Notes: generated from the sequence alone by a model not told the origin. A DNA stretch of 64,000 bases from Actinacidiphila rubida (GCF_900110255.1 NZ_FODD01000009.1:124001-188000), one strand, 5' to 3'. Positions 41,664-50,541 are shown, counted from the stretch's first letter. A program made the numbers and translations.

Positions 41664-44287
41664 TGCGCGCCCCCCGTTCCCACGCCGGTGACCGCCTCGC
41701 GCAGCCCGGCGATCTGGTTGCCGCCCGGGTCCAGGCAGCGGCCGCCGGTGGCGCCGGCCACCTCCGGACCCAGATGCCGGCTGCTGCTCGTGCAGCCGGC
41801 GCTGGTCAGGGACACCCAGTACACCGGGACGTGCTGCGCCGTGGCGGCGCTGCCGATCCGCTTCAGCTGGTCCGGGGTGATCCAGGTGTCGTCCTCGTCG
41901 TCGGTCAGCATCACGATCAGCTGCGGCCGGCCCGTTCGCTGATCGCGTTTCAGCTCGCCCAGCGCGTCCAGGACGGCGTCGCCGGGGTGGGCCTCGCCGC
42001 CGGTCCGTGCCGCCGCCAGCCGCTGCCGTGGTCCGGTGGGCGACGCGTAGGACCCGAACGGGACGAGCGCGTGGTCGGGCGGGCTCGTGCCGGACACCGT
42101 CCACACGCCGTACTGGTCGTCGGGCCCGAAGGCGTCGAGGGTCTGGGCGACCAGGTCCTTGGCCCGGCCGGGGCCCGACCACACCTTGTTCACCGTGTCG
42201 CCCATCGACGTCGAGGAGTCCAGCAGATAGAGCACCTGGCCGGGGCCCCGCGCGCTGTGGAACTCCGTGAGCGCGCGTTCCACCGAGGCCGCCGGAGCTG
42301 CGTCCGCGGGGTGCGGCAGCTGGCCGAGAGCACGGCCCGGGCCGGTGAGCCAGGACCCGGCCGGCGGCGCCGCCGCGTCGCCCGCGTGGTCCGACAGGGC
42401 GCGGTAGCCCGCGTCGGTGAACACCTTCTGCCCGTCGGCGCCCGTGAGCCAGCCGTGCAGCGCCTCCACGGCGGCGTTCCGGGCGGCCGCGTCGCGGTCG
42501 CCGCCGCGCCACGTGACGTGGACGAAGGGCAGGTCCAGCATCCCCACGTCCGACGGGTACTCGGGTGCGCGCTGCCCCAGCCGGCCGGTGAGGCACTCCG
42601 GTTCGTGCAGCGGGGCCTTCGCGTCGTTGAACTGCGCCATAACCTGCTCCGGCACCACCACGGCCGCCCGGTCCTCCAGGCCGGCCGGCCCGGACGCCAG
42701 GGCGCACATCAGCTCGGACGAACTGCGCGGCGCCGGGCTCAGCAGCGCGGTCTGCTGCTCCAGCGCGCGGACCCCGGCGTCCGTGACGTCCGCGGCGCCG
42801 CCGATGCCGTAGAGGCCGACGGTCGCCAGCTGCGCCGCGTCCGTGTACTCCGGATCGGCCCGCAGCACCACCGCCTGCTTGTTGCTCGCCTGCAACTGCG
42901 TGACCAGCGACGCCAGCGGGACCCCGGTCGCGTTCGCGGCCGGCACGGCGAACGTGCGCAGCACGGCGAGCACCAGCGGCGAGTAGGCCAGCGGCCCGAG
43001 CGAGTCCAGCGTGGCCGCGCCCCCGCCCCCGCCCCCGCCTCCGCCCCGGGCCCGCTCGTAGCTGACGGACGAGCCCGGTATCCACACGTCCGGCTGGGGG
43101 CCGATGTCGCGCTGCGGCTGGAACGTTCCGGTGGCCGGCGGGCTCTGCCACTGGGCGGCGCGCCGCAGGCCGGTGACCGCGTCGGTCGCCTGCGGCGACT
43201 CGATGCTGATGCCGGCGCGGCGGCAGCCGTGGCCGTCGTGGTTGTCGCCCGAGTCGAGGAACGCGTCGACCGCGCGGCCGACGGTGGGCTCGACGTCGGG
43301 GTCGGCGAGCAACCGCAGCTGCACCGGCGGGGCGCAGGCCGGGCTGCCCTCCGTCCACCGGTGGACGCCGTAGCCGCCGGCCGCCAGCAGGACCGCGAGG
43401 ACCGCGGCCAGCGCGGTCAGCGGCCGCGAGCGCGCCGCGTCCCTGATCGCGGTGACGACCCGGCGCCCGGCCGACCTCACCGCGGTCGCCGCCCGGGCCA
43501 CGAGGCGGCGCCGGGCCTCCTCGCGGCCGCCGGCCACGCCGAGGATCACGTCGCGGCCGCCCTCGGCCAGGTGGTGGCGCGGCTCCCACGGGTCGCCGTC
43601 GTCGGTCCACGAGCCGTGCATCGCCTCCTGCAGCGCGGTGGCCAGCGGCGCCAGCCGGACCAGGCCGTCCTCGGCGCCCACGCCGTGGCGCAGCAGCCGC
43701 ACCAGATGGGCGGTGTACGGGGTCGCCGTGGTCCCGCGGCCCGCCGGGATGCGGCGGTTGACCTGCACGGCGGTGAGCACCGAGATGCGGTCGCGGCCGG
43801 CCTCAAGGGCGCCCGGCTTGAAGCTCTCCAGTGCGTTGCCCGCGAAGCAGCAGTCGAGGACCACCACGATGCGGTCGACGGTCCCGTTCACCGCGTAGCC
43901 GCGCAGCTTGCTGCGCAGCACCTCGTTCCACGACACCGACTCGCTGTAGTGCGGCTCGTCGCCCGGCAGGCGGCGGGAGGAGCCGAAGGTGAGGAACAGC
44001 TCGGAGCCGTCGTGCGACAGCCGTCCGTGCCCGGCGAAGTACACCAGCAGCAGTCCGCGCGCCTTCTTCGCCGCCCGGTCGAGCGCGGTCAGGAAGTCGC
44101 TGCTCCCGACGGGCGCGGCCCTGGTGACGTCCTCGGGCCCGAAGAGACCGCCGGCGCGCAGGGCCTCGGACAGGTCGTCCAGGTTGTGCCGTACGCCGGG
44201 CAGGTCGTCCGCGTACGTGTAACCGTCCACCCCGACGAGCAGGGCGTGGTTGACCCTGCCCCTCGGGTCGAAGTCGGGGCCTGGCAC
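41660..44287 (-). CDS. Transmembrane caspase-like peptidase with extracellular SBP and VWA domains
   Basis: An 875-residue signalling protein. Residues 10-250 are a caspase/metacaspase (peptidase C14) domain with the catalytic dyad His87 in YFAGHGRL and Cys147 in LDCCFAGN. A membrane segment follows at about 290-308 (LTALAAVLAVLLAAGGYGV). Outside the cell, residues 320-660 form a solute-binding-like region interrupted by a run of nine Gly, and residues 680-870 a von Willebrand A domain with the MIDAS DSSTS (Asp690) and a later LIVMLTDDEDD. Such a protein can sense outside and cleave inside. It is preceded by an EACC1 gene, the known partner of caspase- and trypsin-type effectors in predicted actinobacterial conflict systems. 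GTG start, weak ribosome-binding site. Confidence 0.88.
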   Translation of the reverse strand: MPGPDFDPRGRVNHALLVGVDGYTYADDLPGVRHNLDDLSEALRAGGLFGPEDVTRAAPVGSSDFLTALDRAAKKARGLLLVYFAGHGRLSHDGSELFLTFGSSRRLPGDEPHYSESVSWNEVLRSKLRGYAVNGTVDRIVVVLDCCFAGNALESFKPGALEAGRDRISVLTAVQVNRRIPAGRGTTATPYTAHLVRLLRHGVGAEDGLVRLAPLATALQEAMHGSWTDDGDPWEPRHHLAEGGRDVILGVAGGREEARRRLVARAATAVRSAGRRVVTAIRDAARSRPLTALAAVLAVLLAAGGYGVHRWTEGSPACAPPVQLRLLADPDVEPTVGRAVDAFLDSGDNHDGHGCRRAGISIESPQATDAVTGLRRAAQWQSPPATGTFQPQRDIGPQPDVWIPGSSVSYERARGGGGGGGGGAATLDSLGPLAYSPLVLAVLRTFAVPAANATGVPLASLVTQLQASNKQAVVLRADPEYTDAAQLATVGLYGIGGAADVTDAGVRALEQQTALLSPAPRSSSELMCALASGPAGLEDRAAVVVPEQVMAQFNDAKAPLHEPECLTGRLGQRAPEYPSDVGMLDLPFVHVTWRGGDRDAAARNAAVEALHGWLTGADGQKVFTDAGYRALSDHAGDAAAPPAGSWLTGPGRALGQLPHPADAAPAASVERALTEFHSARGPGQVLYLLDSSTSMGDTVNKVWSGPGRAKDLVAQTLDAFGPDDQYGVWTVSGTSPPDHALVPFGSYASPTGPRQRLAAARTGGEAHPGDAVLDALGELKRDQRTGRPQLIVMLTDDEDDTWITPDQLKRIGSAATAQHVPVYWVSLTSAGCTSSSRHLGPEVAGATGGRCLDPGGNQIAGLREAVTGVGTGGAQ
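43021..43046. repeat. C-rich microsatellite encoding polyglycine in the caspase gene
   Basis: A cytosine-rich tract, mostly CCCCCG units, encodes the nine-glycine run in the extracellular part of the caspase protein. The run interrupts the SBP-like region. Confidence 0.6.
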
Positions 44288-44292
44288 GACGT

Positions 44293-44715
44293 CTACCGGA
44301 TCCCTTCGCCCTCGCCGTCGTCCGTTCGCGAGCCCGGGTCGGGGCCGTCGTCACCGCCTCGCGTGCCGGTGTCGACGTGCGGGGGCCGGGCCCCGCTGTT
44401 GTCCGCCCAGGCGCGCACGGCCGCCTTGACGCGCGTGTACAGGTCCTCGAACGCAGGGCTCATGGCCGCACCCGCCACGACCAGCACCAGTTCGGTGATC
44501 ACGCCGCCCATCGGCGGGCCCTCGGGACCGGTCTCCCGCGCGGTGCCGTCCTCCTCGGGGAAGGCCACCCGCAGGCCGGAGTCCCGCTCCGCCCGGGCGA
44601 ACCAGTCCTCCCGGCCCAGCCAGCGGTGCAGCGCGCCGAGATCGCGCTGACTGCCCCCCTGCAGCCGTATGCGGATCTGGCGGCCTCCCCCGTCCCCCTG
44701 CACACCTTGCGTCAT
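44293..44715 (-). CDS. EACC1, effector-associated constant component
   Basis: A 140-residue small protein. IRIRLQGGSQRDLGALHRWLGREDWFARAE at the start, then GPPMGGVITELVLVVAGAAMSPAFEDLYTRVKAAVRAW (both read in parts), match EACC1, described by comparative genomics as the constant component next to variable effectors such as caspase-like peptidases in multicellular bacteria. The C-terminal 35 residues are acidic and disordered. It begins the EACC1-caspase-lipoprotein operon and ends five bases before the caspase start. The ATG of MTQGVQG is used; a GTG six codons upstream is possible. Confidence 0.82.
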   Translation of the reverse strand: MTQGVQGDGGGRQIRIRLQGGSQRDLGALHRWLGREDWFARAERDSGLRVAFPEEDGTARETGPEGPPMGGVITELVLVVAGAAMSPAFEDLYTRVKAAVRAWADNSGARPPHVDTGTRGGDDGPDPGSRTDDGEGEGIR

Positions 44716-44749
44716 AACACACCACTCTGGCACGTCAGTTGAGACGCCG

Positions 44750-45649
44750 TCACGCCTTGTGGCGGTTCCTGATCCGGTTCAGTGGCAGGGCCAGCGGCGG
44801 CTGGGTGGCGAGCACCGCGCCGGCCGTGAGCGTGACGGTGATGACCACGCAGATGGCGATCAGCCAGGACAGCAGGGTGAACACCGAGCCGAGCGAACCG
44901 TAGGTGGCCAGGCTGTGGTTGAGGGCGGTCGGCATGTAGATCCTCGCCGTGACCGACAGCGCCGTCATCGCCCCGGCGGTGAGCACCGCGCCCGGAAGCA
45001 GCAGCAGCCACGGCACCCTGCCGCCGAGCAGGAACCGCTGGGTCCACCACCACAGGCCGACGTCCATCACGAAGATCAGCGGGACGCCGAGCCACAGCCC
45101 GGCGCCGAAGCCGTCGCGCATCGGCCCCTGGAGCACGAGCACGGCCACCCAGGTGATGATCCAGGTGAACCAGCGCCACACGGCCATGCGCGCGGACGTC
45201 TTGGGCAGCTGCCAGGCGCGCTGGCAGACCCGGCCCATGGCCCGGCTGCTCGCCGTCGCCGACAGCAGCGCCACCAGGGCGCCGATCACGCCGGTCGCCT
45301 GCCGGGTGCCGTCCTGGCCGCTGTGCTGCGCCCCGTACAGCTGCCGCAGCTGGTCCTCGGACGCGCCGGTCAGGCCGAACACGTCACGGGCCGACGTCAG
45401 CAGCTGGTCGCGCACGCTCTGCGGGGTGAACGCCGCGGCGACGAGGATGAACGGCACCGCGGTCAGGAACAGCTGCGCCGCCAGCCTGGTCGCGGCGTCC
45501 AGCACGTTGACCGACAGCAGGCGCGCGGTCAGCTCGGTGATGACCGGGAAGCGCCGTTCGGCCTCCTGACGCGCGGACTCGGCCCGCGACCGCCACCGCC
45601 GCGTCCGGCCGGGCCCGCGGCCACCGGGAGGCGGCGCCGGTGTGGCCAT
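44750..45649 (-). CDS. YihY/UPF0761-like membrane protein
   Basis: A 299-residue protein with six membrane segments, a divergent YihY-family member (LLSVNVLDAATRLAAQLFLTAVPFILVAAAF at the first segment, in part; TALNHSLATYGSLGSVFTLLSWL near the end). GGAGG lies eight bases before the ATG. It lies 34 bases upstream of the EACC1 gene on the same strand and could share its transcript. Whether it belongs to the conflict system is unknown. Confidence 0.82.
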   Translation of the reverse strand: MATPAPPPGGRGPGRTRRWRSRAESARQEAERRFPVITELTARLLSVNVLDAATRLAAQLFLTAVPFILVAAAFTPQSVRDQLLTSARDVFGLTGASEDQLRQLYGAQHSGQDGTRQATGVIGALVALLSATASSRAMGRVCQRAWQLPKTSARMAVWRWFTWIITWVAVLVLQGPMRDGFGAGLWLGVPLIFVMDVGLWWWTQRFLLGGRVPWLLLLPGAVLTAGAMTALSVTARIYMPTALNHSLATYGSLGSVFTLLSWLIAICVVITVTLTAGAVLATQPPLALPLNRIRNRHKA

Positions 45650-45800
45650 GCGGAGGACCTCCACGACGGGTGCGGCGGCGAGGGGCGGCGGGCGGACGCG
45701 GACGCGGCAAGGGCAGTGAAGGCATTATGCGCGGAATGCCCCCCTGTGCGGTGCAGGGGCTCGGGTGGTGTCCCGACGGCGGCGCGGGCCGGCGGGCCGG

Positions 45801-46793
45801 TCAGCCGTGACCGCGGACGGAGCCCGCGGGCGAGGAGGCCGACAGCACGAATGTGGCCAGATAGCGGTGGTGGGCGTACCCCGCGGCGGCCAGTGCCTCG
45901 GTGGACAGCGGGTGCCAGACCCGGTACACGGCCCTGCTCCTGCCGTCCCGGCCGTACGGGCGGTCCGAGGGTGCGTAGTCCTGGGCCCACACCCCGTCCC
46001 AGGTGCCGCCTTCCGGGAGCGCCGGGCTGGACGTCACCGACACCAGCAGGCTCCTCAGCCGTGGGGCGGCCGGGTCGGGCGCGGCGCCGGGCGCGGTGCC
46101 GGGCGTGGTTTCGGGCCCGGGCCCGGTTCCGGGCGTGGCGGACTCCGGCGGCCGCGGAGAGAACGGGACGGTGAGCGCGACCGGTTCGGGCGGGACCGGT
46201 GTGGCGGGCGTCCCCGTCCCCTGGCCGGACTGCGCGCTGAGGGTGAAGTACAGCCCCCGCAGGGGACTTGAGGAGCCGGCCGGCGATCCGGTCGGCTGCC
46301 AGGGGAGTCCGCCGACCGCCGTGTCCAGTTGCCGCAGGCGTGCGGGCAGGTCGCCGTCGAAGGCCACGTACAGGGCCGTCTCGCGGACGCAGCCGGCCGG
46401 GGTCCAGTGGCGGCTGACGCTCATGAAGGCCGACTCGAGCGTCGCGGAGCAGAAGTCCGTCACCGAGGTGCCGAGCGGCTGGGCCCACGGGGTCGCGGCA
46501 CGCAGCCGGTCGAGCTGTCCGTCCATCGTCCGCGTCACCGCGAGGTCCGCCGCGCGCACCCCCGGTTCCCCGGCCACCGCCTCGATGTCCGGGCCCGGCG
46601 GATTCATCGCCCGGTGCCAGCTCCAGAGGATCCCGCCGGCCACCAGGGCGAACAGCACCAGGAGGGCCGCCACCACGTGGAGACAGCAGTCGCCCGGTCC
46701 GTAGCGGCCCGGCACAGGGGTGCCCGGCCGCCCGCGTTCCGTCAGGGCCCTGCGTTCGGCCGCGTACCCATGGATCCCGCCCCCGTGTTCCAT
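45801..46793 (-). CDS. Single-TM protein of unknown function
   Basis: A 330-residue protein with one membrane segment near residues 38-62 (CLHVVAALLVLFALVAGGILW) and an extracytoplasmic remainder containing conserved-looking motifs (WAQPLGTSVTDFCSATLESAFMSVSRHWTP in parts) and a Pro/Gly/Thr-rich insert. No family recognised. GAGGAT lies upstream of the ATG. It sits just after the rhamnose mutarotase gene on the same strand. Confidence 0.7.
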   Translation of the reverse strand: MEHGGGIHGYAAERRALTERGRPGTPVPGRYGPGDCCLHVVAALLVLFALVAGGILWSWHRAMNPPGPDIEAVAGEPGVRAADLAVTRTMDGQLDRLRAATPWAQPLGTSVTDFCSATLESAFMSVSRHWTPAGCVRETALYVAFDGDLPARLRQLDTAVGGLPWQPTGSPAGSSSPLRGLYFTLSAQSGQGTGTPATPVPPEPVALTVPFSPRPPESATPGTGPGPETTPGTAPGAAPDPAAPRLRSLLVSVTSSPALPEGGTWDGVWAQDYAPSDRPYGRDGRSRAVYRVWHPLSTEALAAAGYAHHRYLATFVLSASSPAGSVRGHG

Positions 46794-46934
46794 GGCCCGA
46801 TCCTCACGGGCGCACGACGCGCCGCCGCAACGCCCGGGTCTCCGTTGGGCATCGGCTTCCCGCGCGTGCGTGAACGCGCCGGGGCGGGCCGGGGGGAACC
46901 CGAGGGGCGGACCGGACGGCGTCCCCAAGTCGCC

Positions 46935-47258
46935 CTAGTCCAGGTGGAAGACCTCTTCCATCGGCGCCCACCACTCGCCCTCGGCCGCGCCGTCGACCGG
47001 CTGCTGGCACGGGTCCGTACGGGCCCACCACTCCCGGGTGACCGGGTCCTCGCCGATCGCCGCGGTGTCGGCCGCGTAGTCCTCGCCGCCGTACTCCAGG
47101 TAGCTGAAGAGCAGTCCGTCGCGCAGGTAGATCGAGTAGTTGCCGATGTTCGCGCGCTTGAGCGCGGCCAGCACGCCCGGCCACGCGGCGGCGTGCAGCT
47201 CGCGGTACTCGGCCTCCTTCTCCGGGCGCAGGCGGATGATCGAGGCGAATCGCTGCAC
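46935..47258 (-). CDS. rhaM: L-rhamnose mutarotase
   Basis: Interconverts alpha and beta anomers of L-rhamnose. At 107 residues it is full length for the family, with RFASIIRLRPEKEAEYRELHAAAWPGVLAALKRANIGNYSIYL (read in parts), LFSYLEYGGEDYAAD, WWARTDPCQQP and WWAPMEEVFHLD, including the active-site His and paired Trp residues. AAGGAG precedes the GTG start. It stands without other rhamnose-catabolic genes in this window. Confidence 0.93.
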   Translation of the reverse strand: MQRFASIIRLRPEKEAEYRELHAAAWPGVLAALKRANIGNYSIYLRDGLLFSYLEYGGEDYAADTAAIGEDPVTREWWARTDPCQQPVDGAAEGEWWAPMEEVFHLD

Positions 47259-47415
47259 GCGTGACTCCTTCGCGGTCGGACGGCGGCACAGCGTACCCCG
47301 CGGTGCCGGCCGGCGGGAGCGGGCGTCCGCGGCAGGGGAGTTGGAGCGGGGGGTCGGGGCAGGGGCCGCGGAGGGGCGAGTCCGGGAACCGTGGTGGATT
47401 CCGTGTGCACGGGCC

Positions 47416-47445
47416 TTGTCAAGGCCGAGCCGGGCCTCCTAACGT
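47416..47445 (+). promoter_or_regulatory. Promoter of the second GH27 gene
   Basis: TTGTCA and TAACGT are separated by 18 bases; predicted start near 47452, giving a leader of about 150 bases. Upstream, from 47259 to 47415, I see nothing but GC-rich spacer and the CCGTG/CACGG partial symmetry at 47401-47412. Confidence 0.5.
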
Positions 47446-47454
47446 GTCGCCCTG

Positions 47455-47476
47455 AACAGAAATGAGCGACTCTGTT
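47455..47476. promoter_or_regulatory. Operator-like inverted repeat downstream of the GH27 promoter
   Basis: AACAGA-N10-TCTGTT lies directly at the predicted transcription start, a good position for repression. The regulator is not encoded next to it. Confidence 0.5.
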
Positions 47477-47599
47477 TTGTTCCGTTGAATTGAAACGTTC
47501 GCACCCACACTGTTCCGCACACTCCCCCACGCATCGTGTGGCTGCGTATGCCCGCGGGCCGTTGAGGCCCGACCTCGAACCGGGAGCAGAGGAACCTTC

Positions 47600-49627
47600 A
47601 TGCCAAGACTCGCCCACAGACTGCTGGCCTGCGCCACCGCCGGCGCGTTGTGGACCGGCGGCCTGGGTGCCGTGGCGGTGACGACCGAGATGGTCGCCAC
47701 CGCCGCACCCGCCGCCGCCCTGGACAACGGACTCGCGACCACCCCGCCTATGGGCTTCAACGACTGGAACGCCTTCGGGTGCAACGTCAGTGAGCAGCTC
47801 ATCAAGCAGACCGCCGACTACTTCCTCAGTTCCGGGCTGAAGGACGCGGGTTACACCTACGTCAACATCGACGACTGCTGGATGACCCACACGCGCGACG
47901 CCCAGGGCCGCCTGGTGCCGGACCCGGCGAAGTTCCCCGACGGCATCAAGGGCACGGCCGACTACGTGCACTCCAAGGGCCTGAAGCTGGGCATCTACGA
48001 GGACGCTGGTACCGCGACCTGCGCCGGCTACCCCGGCAGCCTCGGCCACGAGACCACCGACGCCCAGACGTTCGCCGACTGGGGCGTGGACTACCTCAAG
48101 TACGACAACTGCAACAACAAGAGCGACGGCACGCGCCAGGACTACGTCAACCGCTACACCGCGATGCGCGACGCGCTCCTCGCGACCGGCCGGCCGATCG
48201 TGTACTCGCTGTGCGAGTGGGGCGTGAACAACCCCTGGGAGTGGGCCGGCGACGTCGGCAACTCCTGGCGCACCACCGGCGACATCAGCGACAACTGGGC
48301 CAGCATGCTGTCCATCGCCAAGGCCAACATGCCGCTGGCCTCCGCCGCGGGACCCGGGCACTGGAACGACCCGGACATGCTGGAGGTCGGCAACGGCGGC
48401 ATGACCGACACCGAGTACCGCACGCACTTCAGCCTCTGGTCGATGATGAACTCGCCGCTGCTGATCGGCACCGACCTGCGCAAGGCCACCCAGCAGACGC
48501 TGGACATCCTCAGCAACCGGGACGTCATCGCGCTGAACCAGGACACGCTGGGCCAGCAGGCGACCGTGGTCTCCTCGGCCGGCGGCAGCTACGTCCTCAC
48601 CAAGCCGCTCGCCAACGGCGACCGGGCGGTCGCGCTCTTCAACTCCAGCGACCAGGCCCAGCACATCAGCACCACGGCCACCGCCGCGGGACTGCCCAAG
48701 CGCGGCACGTACAGCGTGCGCGACCTGTGGCAGCACACCGACTCCGAGAGCGCCGGCACCCTGTCGGCGACCGTGCCCGCGCACGCCACCGTGCTGCTGC
48801 GGGTCGGGGCCGACGACCAGGGCGGCGCGCTGGACAACCCGCCGATGCTCGACACCGGGGCGACGCAGACGCAGAGCCACATCGAGCCCGGCAGCTCCGG
48901 CCCCGTCTCGGCGAGCGTCACCGACCTGGGCACCGTGCCCGCCACGGACGTCTCGGTGCAGCTGAACGCCCCGAGCGGCTGGACCGCCACCGCGGCCGGA
49001 CCGACCACCACCCCGGTCGTGCCCAAGGACCACACGTTCAGCACGTCGTGGAACGTGAGCGTGCCGGCCGGCACTCGACCCGGCGTCTACTCGCTGACCG
49101 GCAGCGTCAGTTTCCGCAACGCGGCCAACGACAAGCCGGCCACCGCCCCGCTGAACGGCAGCGTCGCGGTGCTCGTCCCGCCGCCGTCCGGCACGCACTA
49201 CCTCAGTGACCTCGACTGGACGTCGGCGACCAACGGCTGGGGTCCGGTCGAGCGTGACGAGTCCAACGGCGAGACCGCGGCGGGCGACGGCCACCCGATC
49301 ACCCTCGGCGGCACCGTCTACGCCAAGGGCCTCGGCGTCCACGCGCCGAGCACCGTCTCGTACTTCCTGGACGGCAAGTGCTCCAGCATCACCGCGACGG
49401 TCGGGGTGGACGACGAGAAGAACGGCAAGGGCTCCGTGGAGTTCCTGGTCTCCGCCGACGGCAAGCAGGTCGCCGACAGCGGTGTGCTCACCAACCCCAT
49501 GGGCGGCAAGCCGCTGCACGCCGACGTCACCGGCGCGCAGAACGTCCAGTTGATCGTCACCGACGGCGGCGACGGCAACGACAGCGACCACGCGGACTGG
49601 GCCGACGCCCAGCTCACCTGCTCGTGA
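47600..49627 (+). CDS. Secreted GH27 alpha-galactosidase with NPCBM/CBM51 domain
   Basis: Removes terminal alpha-galactose outside the cell. The 675-residue protein has a signal peptide (cleavage around residue 40, APAAALDNG), the GH27 barrel starting TPPMGFNDWNAFGCNV, nucleophile Asp169 in YLKYDNCN, acid/base Asp228 in WRTTGDISDNW, the C-terminal beta-sandwich to about 410, a NEW3-type alpha-galactosidase-associated domain (SHIEPGSSGPVSASVTDLG) and an NPCBM domain (YLSDLDWTSATNGWGPVERDES... KGLGVHAPSTVSYFLDGK). All classical motifs are present. Its stop codon lies within an 8-bp tandem repeat. Confidence 0.94.
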   Translation: MPRLAHRLLACATAGALWTGGLGAVAVTTEMVATAAPAAALDNGLATTPPMGFNDWNAFGCNVSEQLIKQTADYFLSSGLKDAGYTYVNIDDCWMTHTRDAQGRLVPDPAKFPDGIKGTADYVHSKGLKLGIYEDAGTATCAGYPGSLGHETTDAQTFADWGVDYLKYDNCNNKSDGTRQDYVNRYTAMRDALLATGRPIVYSLCEWGVNNPWEWAGDVGNSWRTTGDISDNWASMLSIAKANMPLASAAGPGHWNDPDMLEVGNGGMTDTEYRTHFSLWSMMNSPLLIGTDLRKATQQTLDILSNRDVIALNQDTLGQQATVVSSAGGSYVLTKPLANGDRAVALFNSSDQAQHISTTATAAGLPKRGTYSVRDLWQHTDSESAGTLSATVPAHATVLLRVGADDQGGALDNPPMLDTGATQTQSHIEPGSSGPVSASVTDLGTVPATDVSVQLNAPSGWTATAAGPTTTPVVPKDHTFSTSWNVSVPAGTRPGVYSLTGSVSFRNAANDKPATAPLNGSVAVLVPPPSGTHYLSDLDWTSATNGWGPVERDESNGETAAGDGHPITLGGTVYAKGLGVHAPSTVSYFLDGKCSSITATVGVDDEKNGKGSVEFLVSADGKQVADSGVLTNPMGGKPLHADVTGAQNVQLIVTDGGDGNDSDHADWADAQLTCS

Positions 49628-49670
49628 CCCCGTGACCCCGTGACCCCGTGACCCCGTGACCCCGTGACCC
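49623..49670 (+). repeat. Six perfect tandem copies of CGTGACCC over a stop codon
   Basis: Six identical 8-base units begin inside the last codons of the GH27 gene; the native TGA is in the first copy. Since 8 is not a multiple of three, the TGA in successive copies falls in all three frames. Confidence 0.92.
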
Positions 49671-49692
49671 CGCGGGCCGCGCGCCCGCGGGG
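49668..49692 (+). terminator. Terminator after the GH27 gene
   Basis: Ten-base arms CCCCGCGGGC and GCCCGCGGGG with a five-base loop, starting in the last 8-bp repeat copy. Confidence 0.65.
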
Positions 49693-49819
49693 CCCATGGT
49701 CAGGCGGACGGCGGCGCTTCCACGCGCCGCCGTCCGTGCCTGTTCGTGTCTGTTCGTGCCCGTGCCCGTGCTCGTGCCTGTCCGCCCGCCGCGCCGGGGC
49801 CGTGCCCGTTTCCGGGGCC

Positions 49820-50401
49820 TCACGCCGGGTGGTGACCCCAGCGCGGGCCGACCCGCGCCCACTCGCGGTCCAGCGCCACCGCCCGGCGGCGGTTGATCGT
49901 CAGCAGGACCACGCTCCGCCCGCCCACCACGACCAGACCGAGCACCGTCGACGCCATCAGGCCGAAGATGACCGCGCGCGCCTGCGTCTGCGCGGGGTCG
50001 GAGGGGTTGTCGCGCAGCGCGTGGTGACCATCGAGCCACACCGGGACACGGCTGCCCGCCGTGGTCCCCGCGGGAACCGCGGCCTCCCCGGTGTGCGGGG
50101 TGCCGCCGGGCGGGGTGTAGCGCACGAGCGTGCGCACATGGGTGCTGTCCGTGGCCACCGTCGTCCAGCCGGTACCGGGAGTGGCGGGTGCGTCCTGCAC
50201 CGCGACCGCCGTCACCCGGTGCCAGTCCGCTCCCGGGCGCGGCGCGTGCGCGGCCAGTGTCACGCCGGCGACGACTCCCGCGACGGGGGTGCCGAGCCAC
50301 AGCAGGACACCGACGACGACCACGACCCACGCTTCCACACGGTCACTGCGACGCCGCAACGCGTTGCGGCGCCAGCGCCAGAACCTCACGGTAGTACGCA
50401 T
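49820..50401 (-). CDS. Rv1733c-like two-TM membrane protein
   Basis: A 193-residue protein with two membrane segments (VEAWVVVVVGVLLWLGTPVAGVVAGV in part, and AVIFGLMASTVLGLVVVGGRSVVLL in part) flanking an extracytoplasmic domain with VPAGTTAGSRVPVWLDGHHALRDNP. This layout is that of the actinobacterial Rv1733c family, linked in mycobacteria to dormancy but of unknown biochemistry. AAGGGAG precedes the ATG. It is divergent from the pyrophosphatase gene. Confidence 0.82.
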   Translation of the reverse strand: MRTTVRFWRWRRNALRRRSDRVEAWVVVVVGVLLWLGTPVAGVVAGVTLAAHAPRPGADWHRVTAVAVQDAPATPGTGWTTVATDSTHVRTLVRYTPPGGTPHTGEAAVPAGTTAGSRVPVWLDGHHALRDNPSDPAQTQARAVIFGLMASTVLGLVVVGGRSVVLLTINRRRAVALDREWARVGPRWGHHPA

Positions 50402-50541
50402 CGCCGTACTCCCTTCCCGGTACCCATGCCCGCTCGGACGGCGGTGACACGAAACTGCCCGGCCCCGTCCGCGCGCATGCCGCGGCAGCCGGGCGCACAC
50501 TGGATCTGCGGGCGACGAGGCCGGCGGCGAGGGAGGCGTAC

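Noticed and set aside
40263-43610. A single 1115-codon minus-strand frame joining the lipoprotein to upstream sequence
   Set aside because: The upstream part is a shadow of the caspase gene; the lipoprotein signal at 41663 and the GTGA overlap show separate genes.
46742-49591. A 949-codon minus-strand frame opposite the alpha-galactosidase gene
   Set aside because: No domain content; the GH27 and mutarotase genes explain the region.
49623-49670. Possible CRISPR array
   Set aside because: Units are 8 bp, contiguous and without spacers; no cas genes are present.
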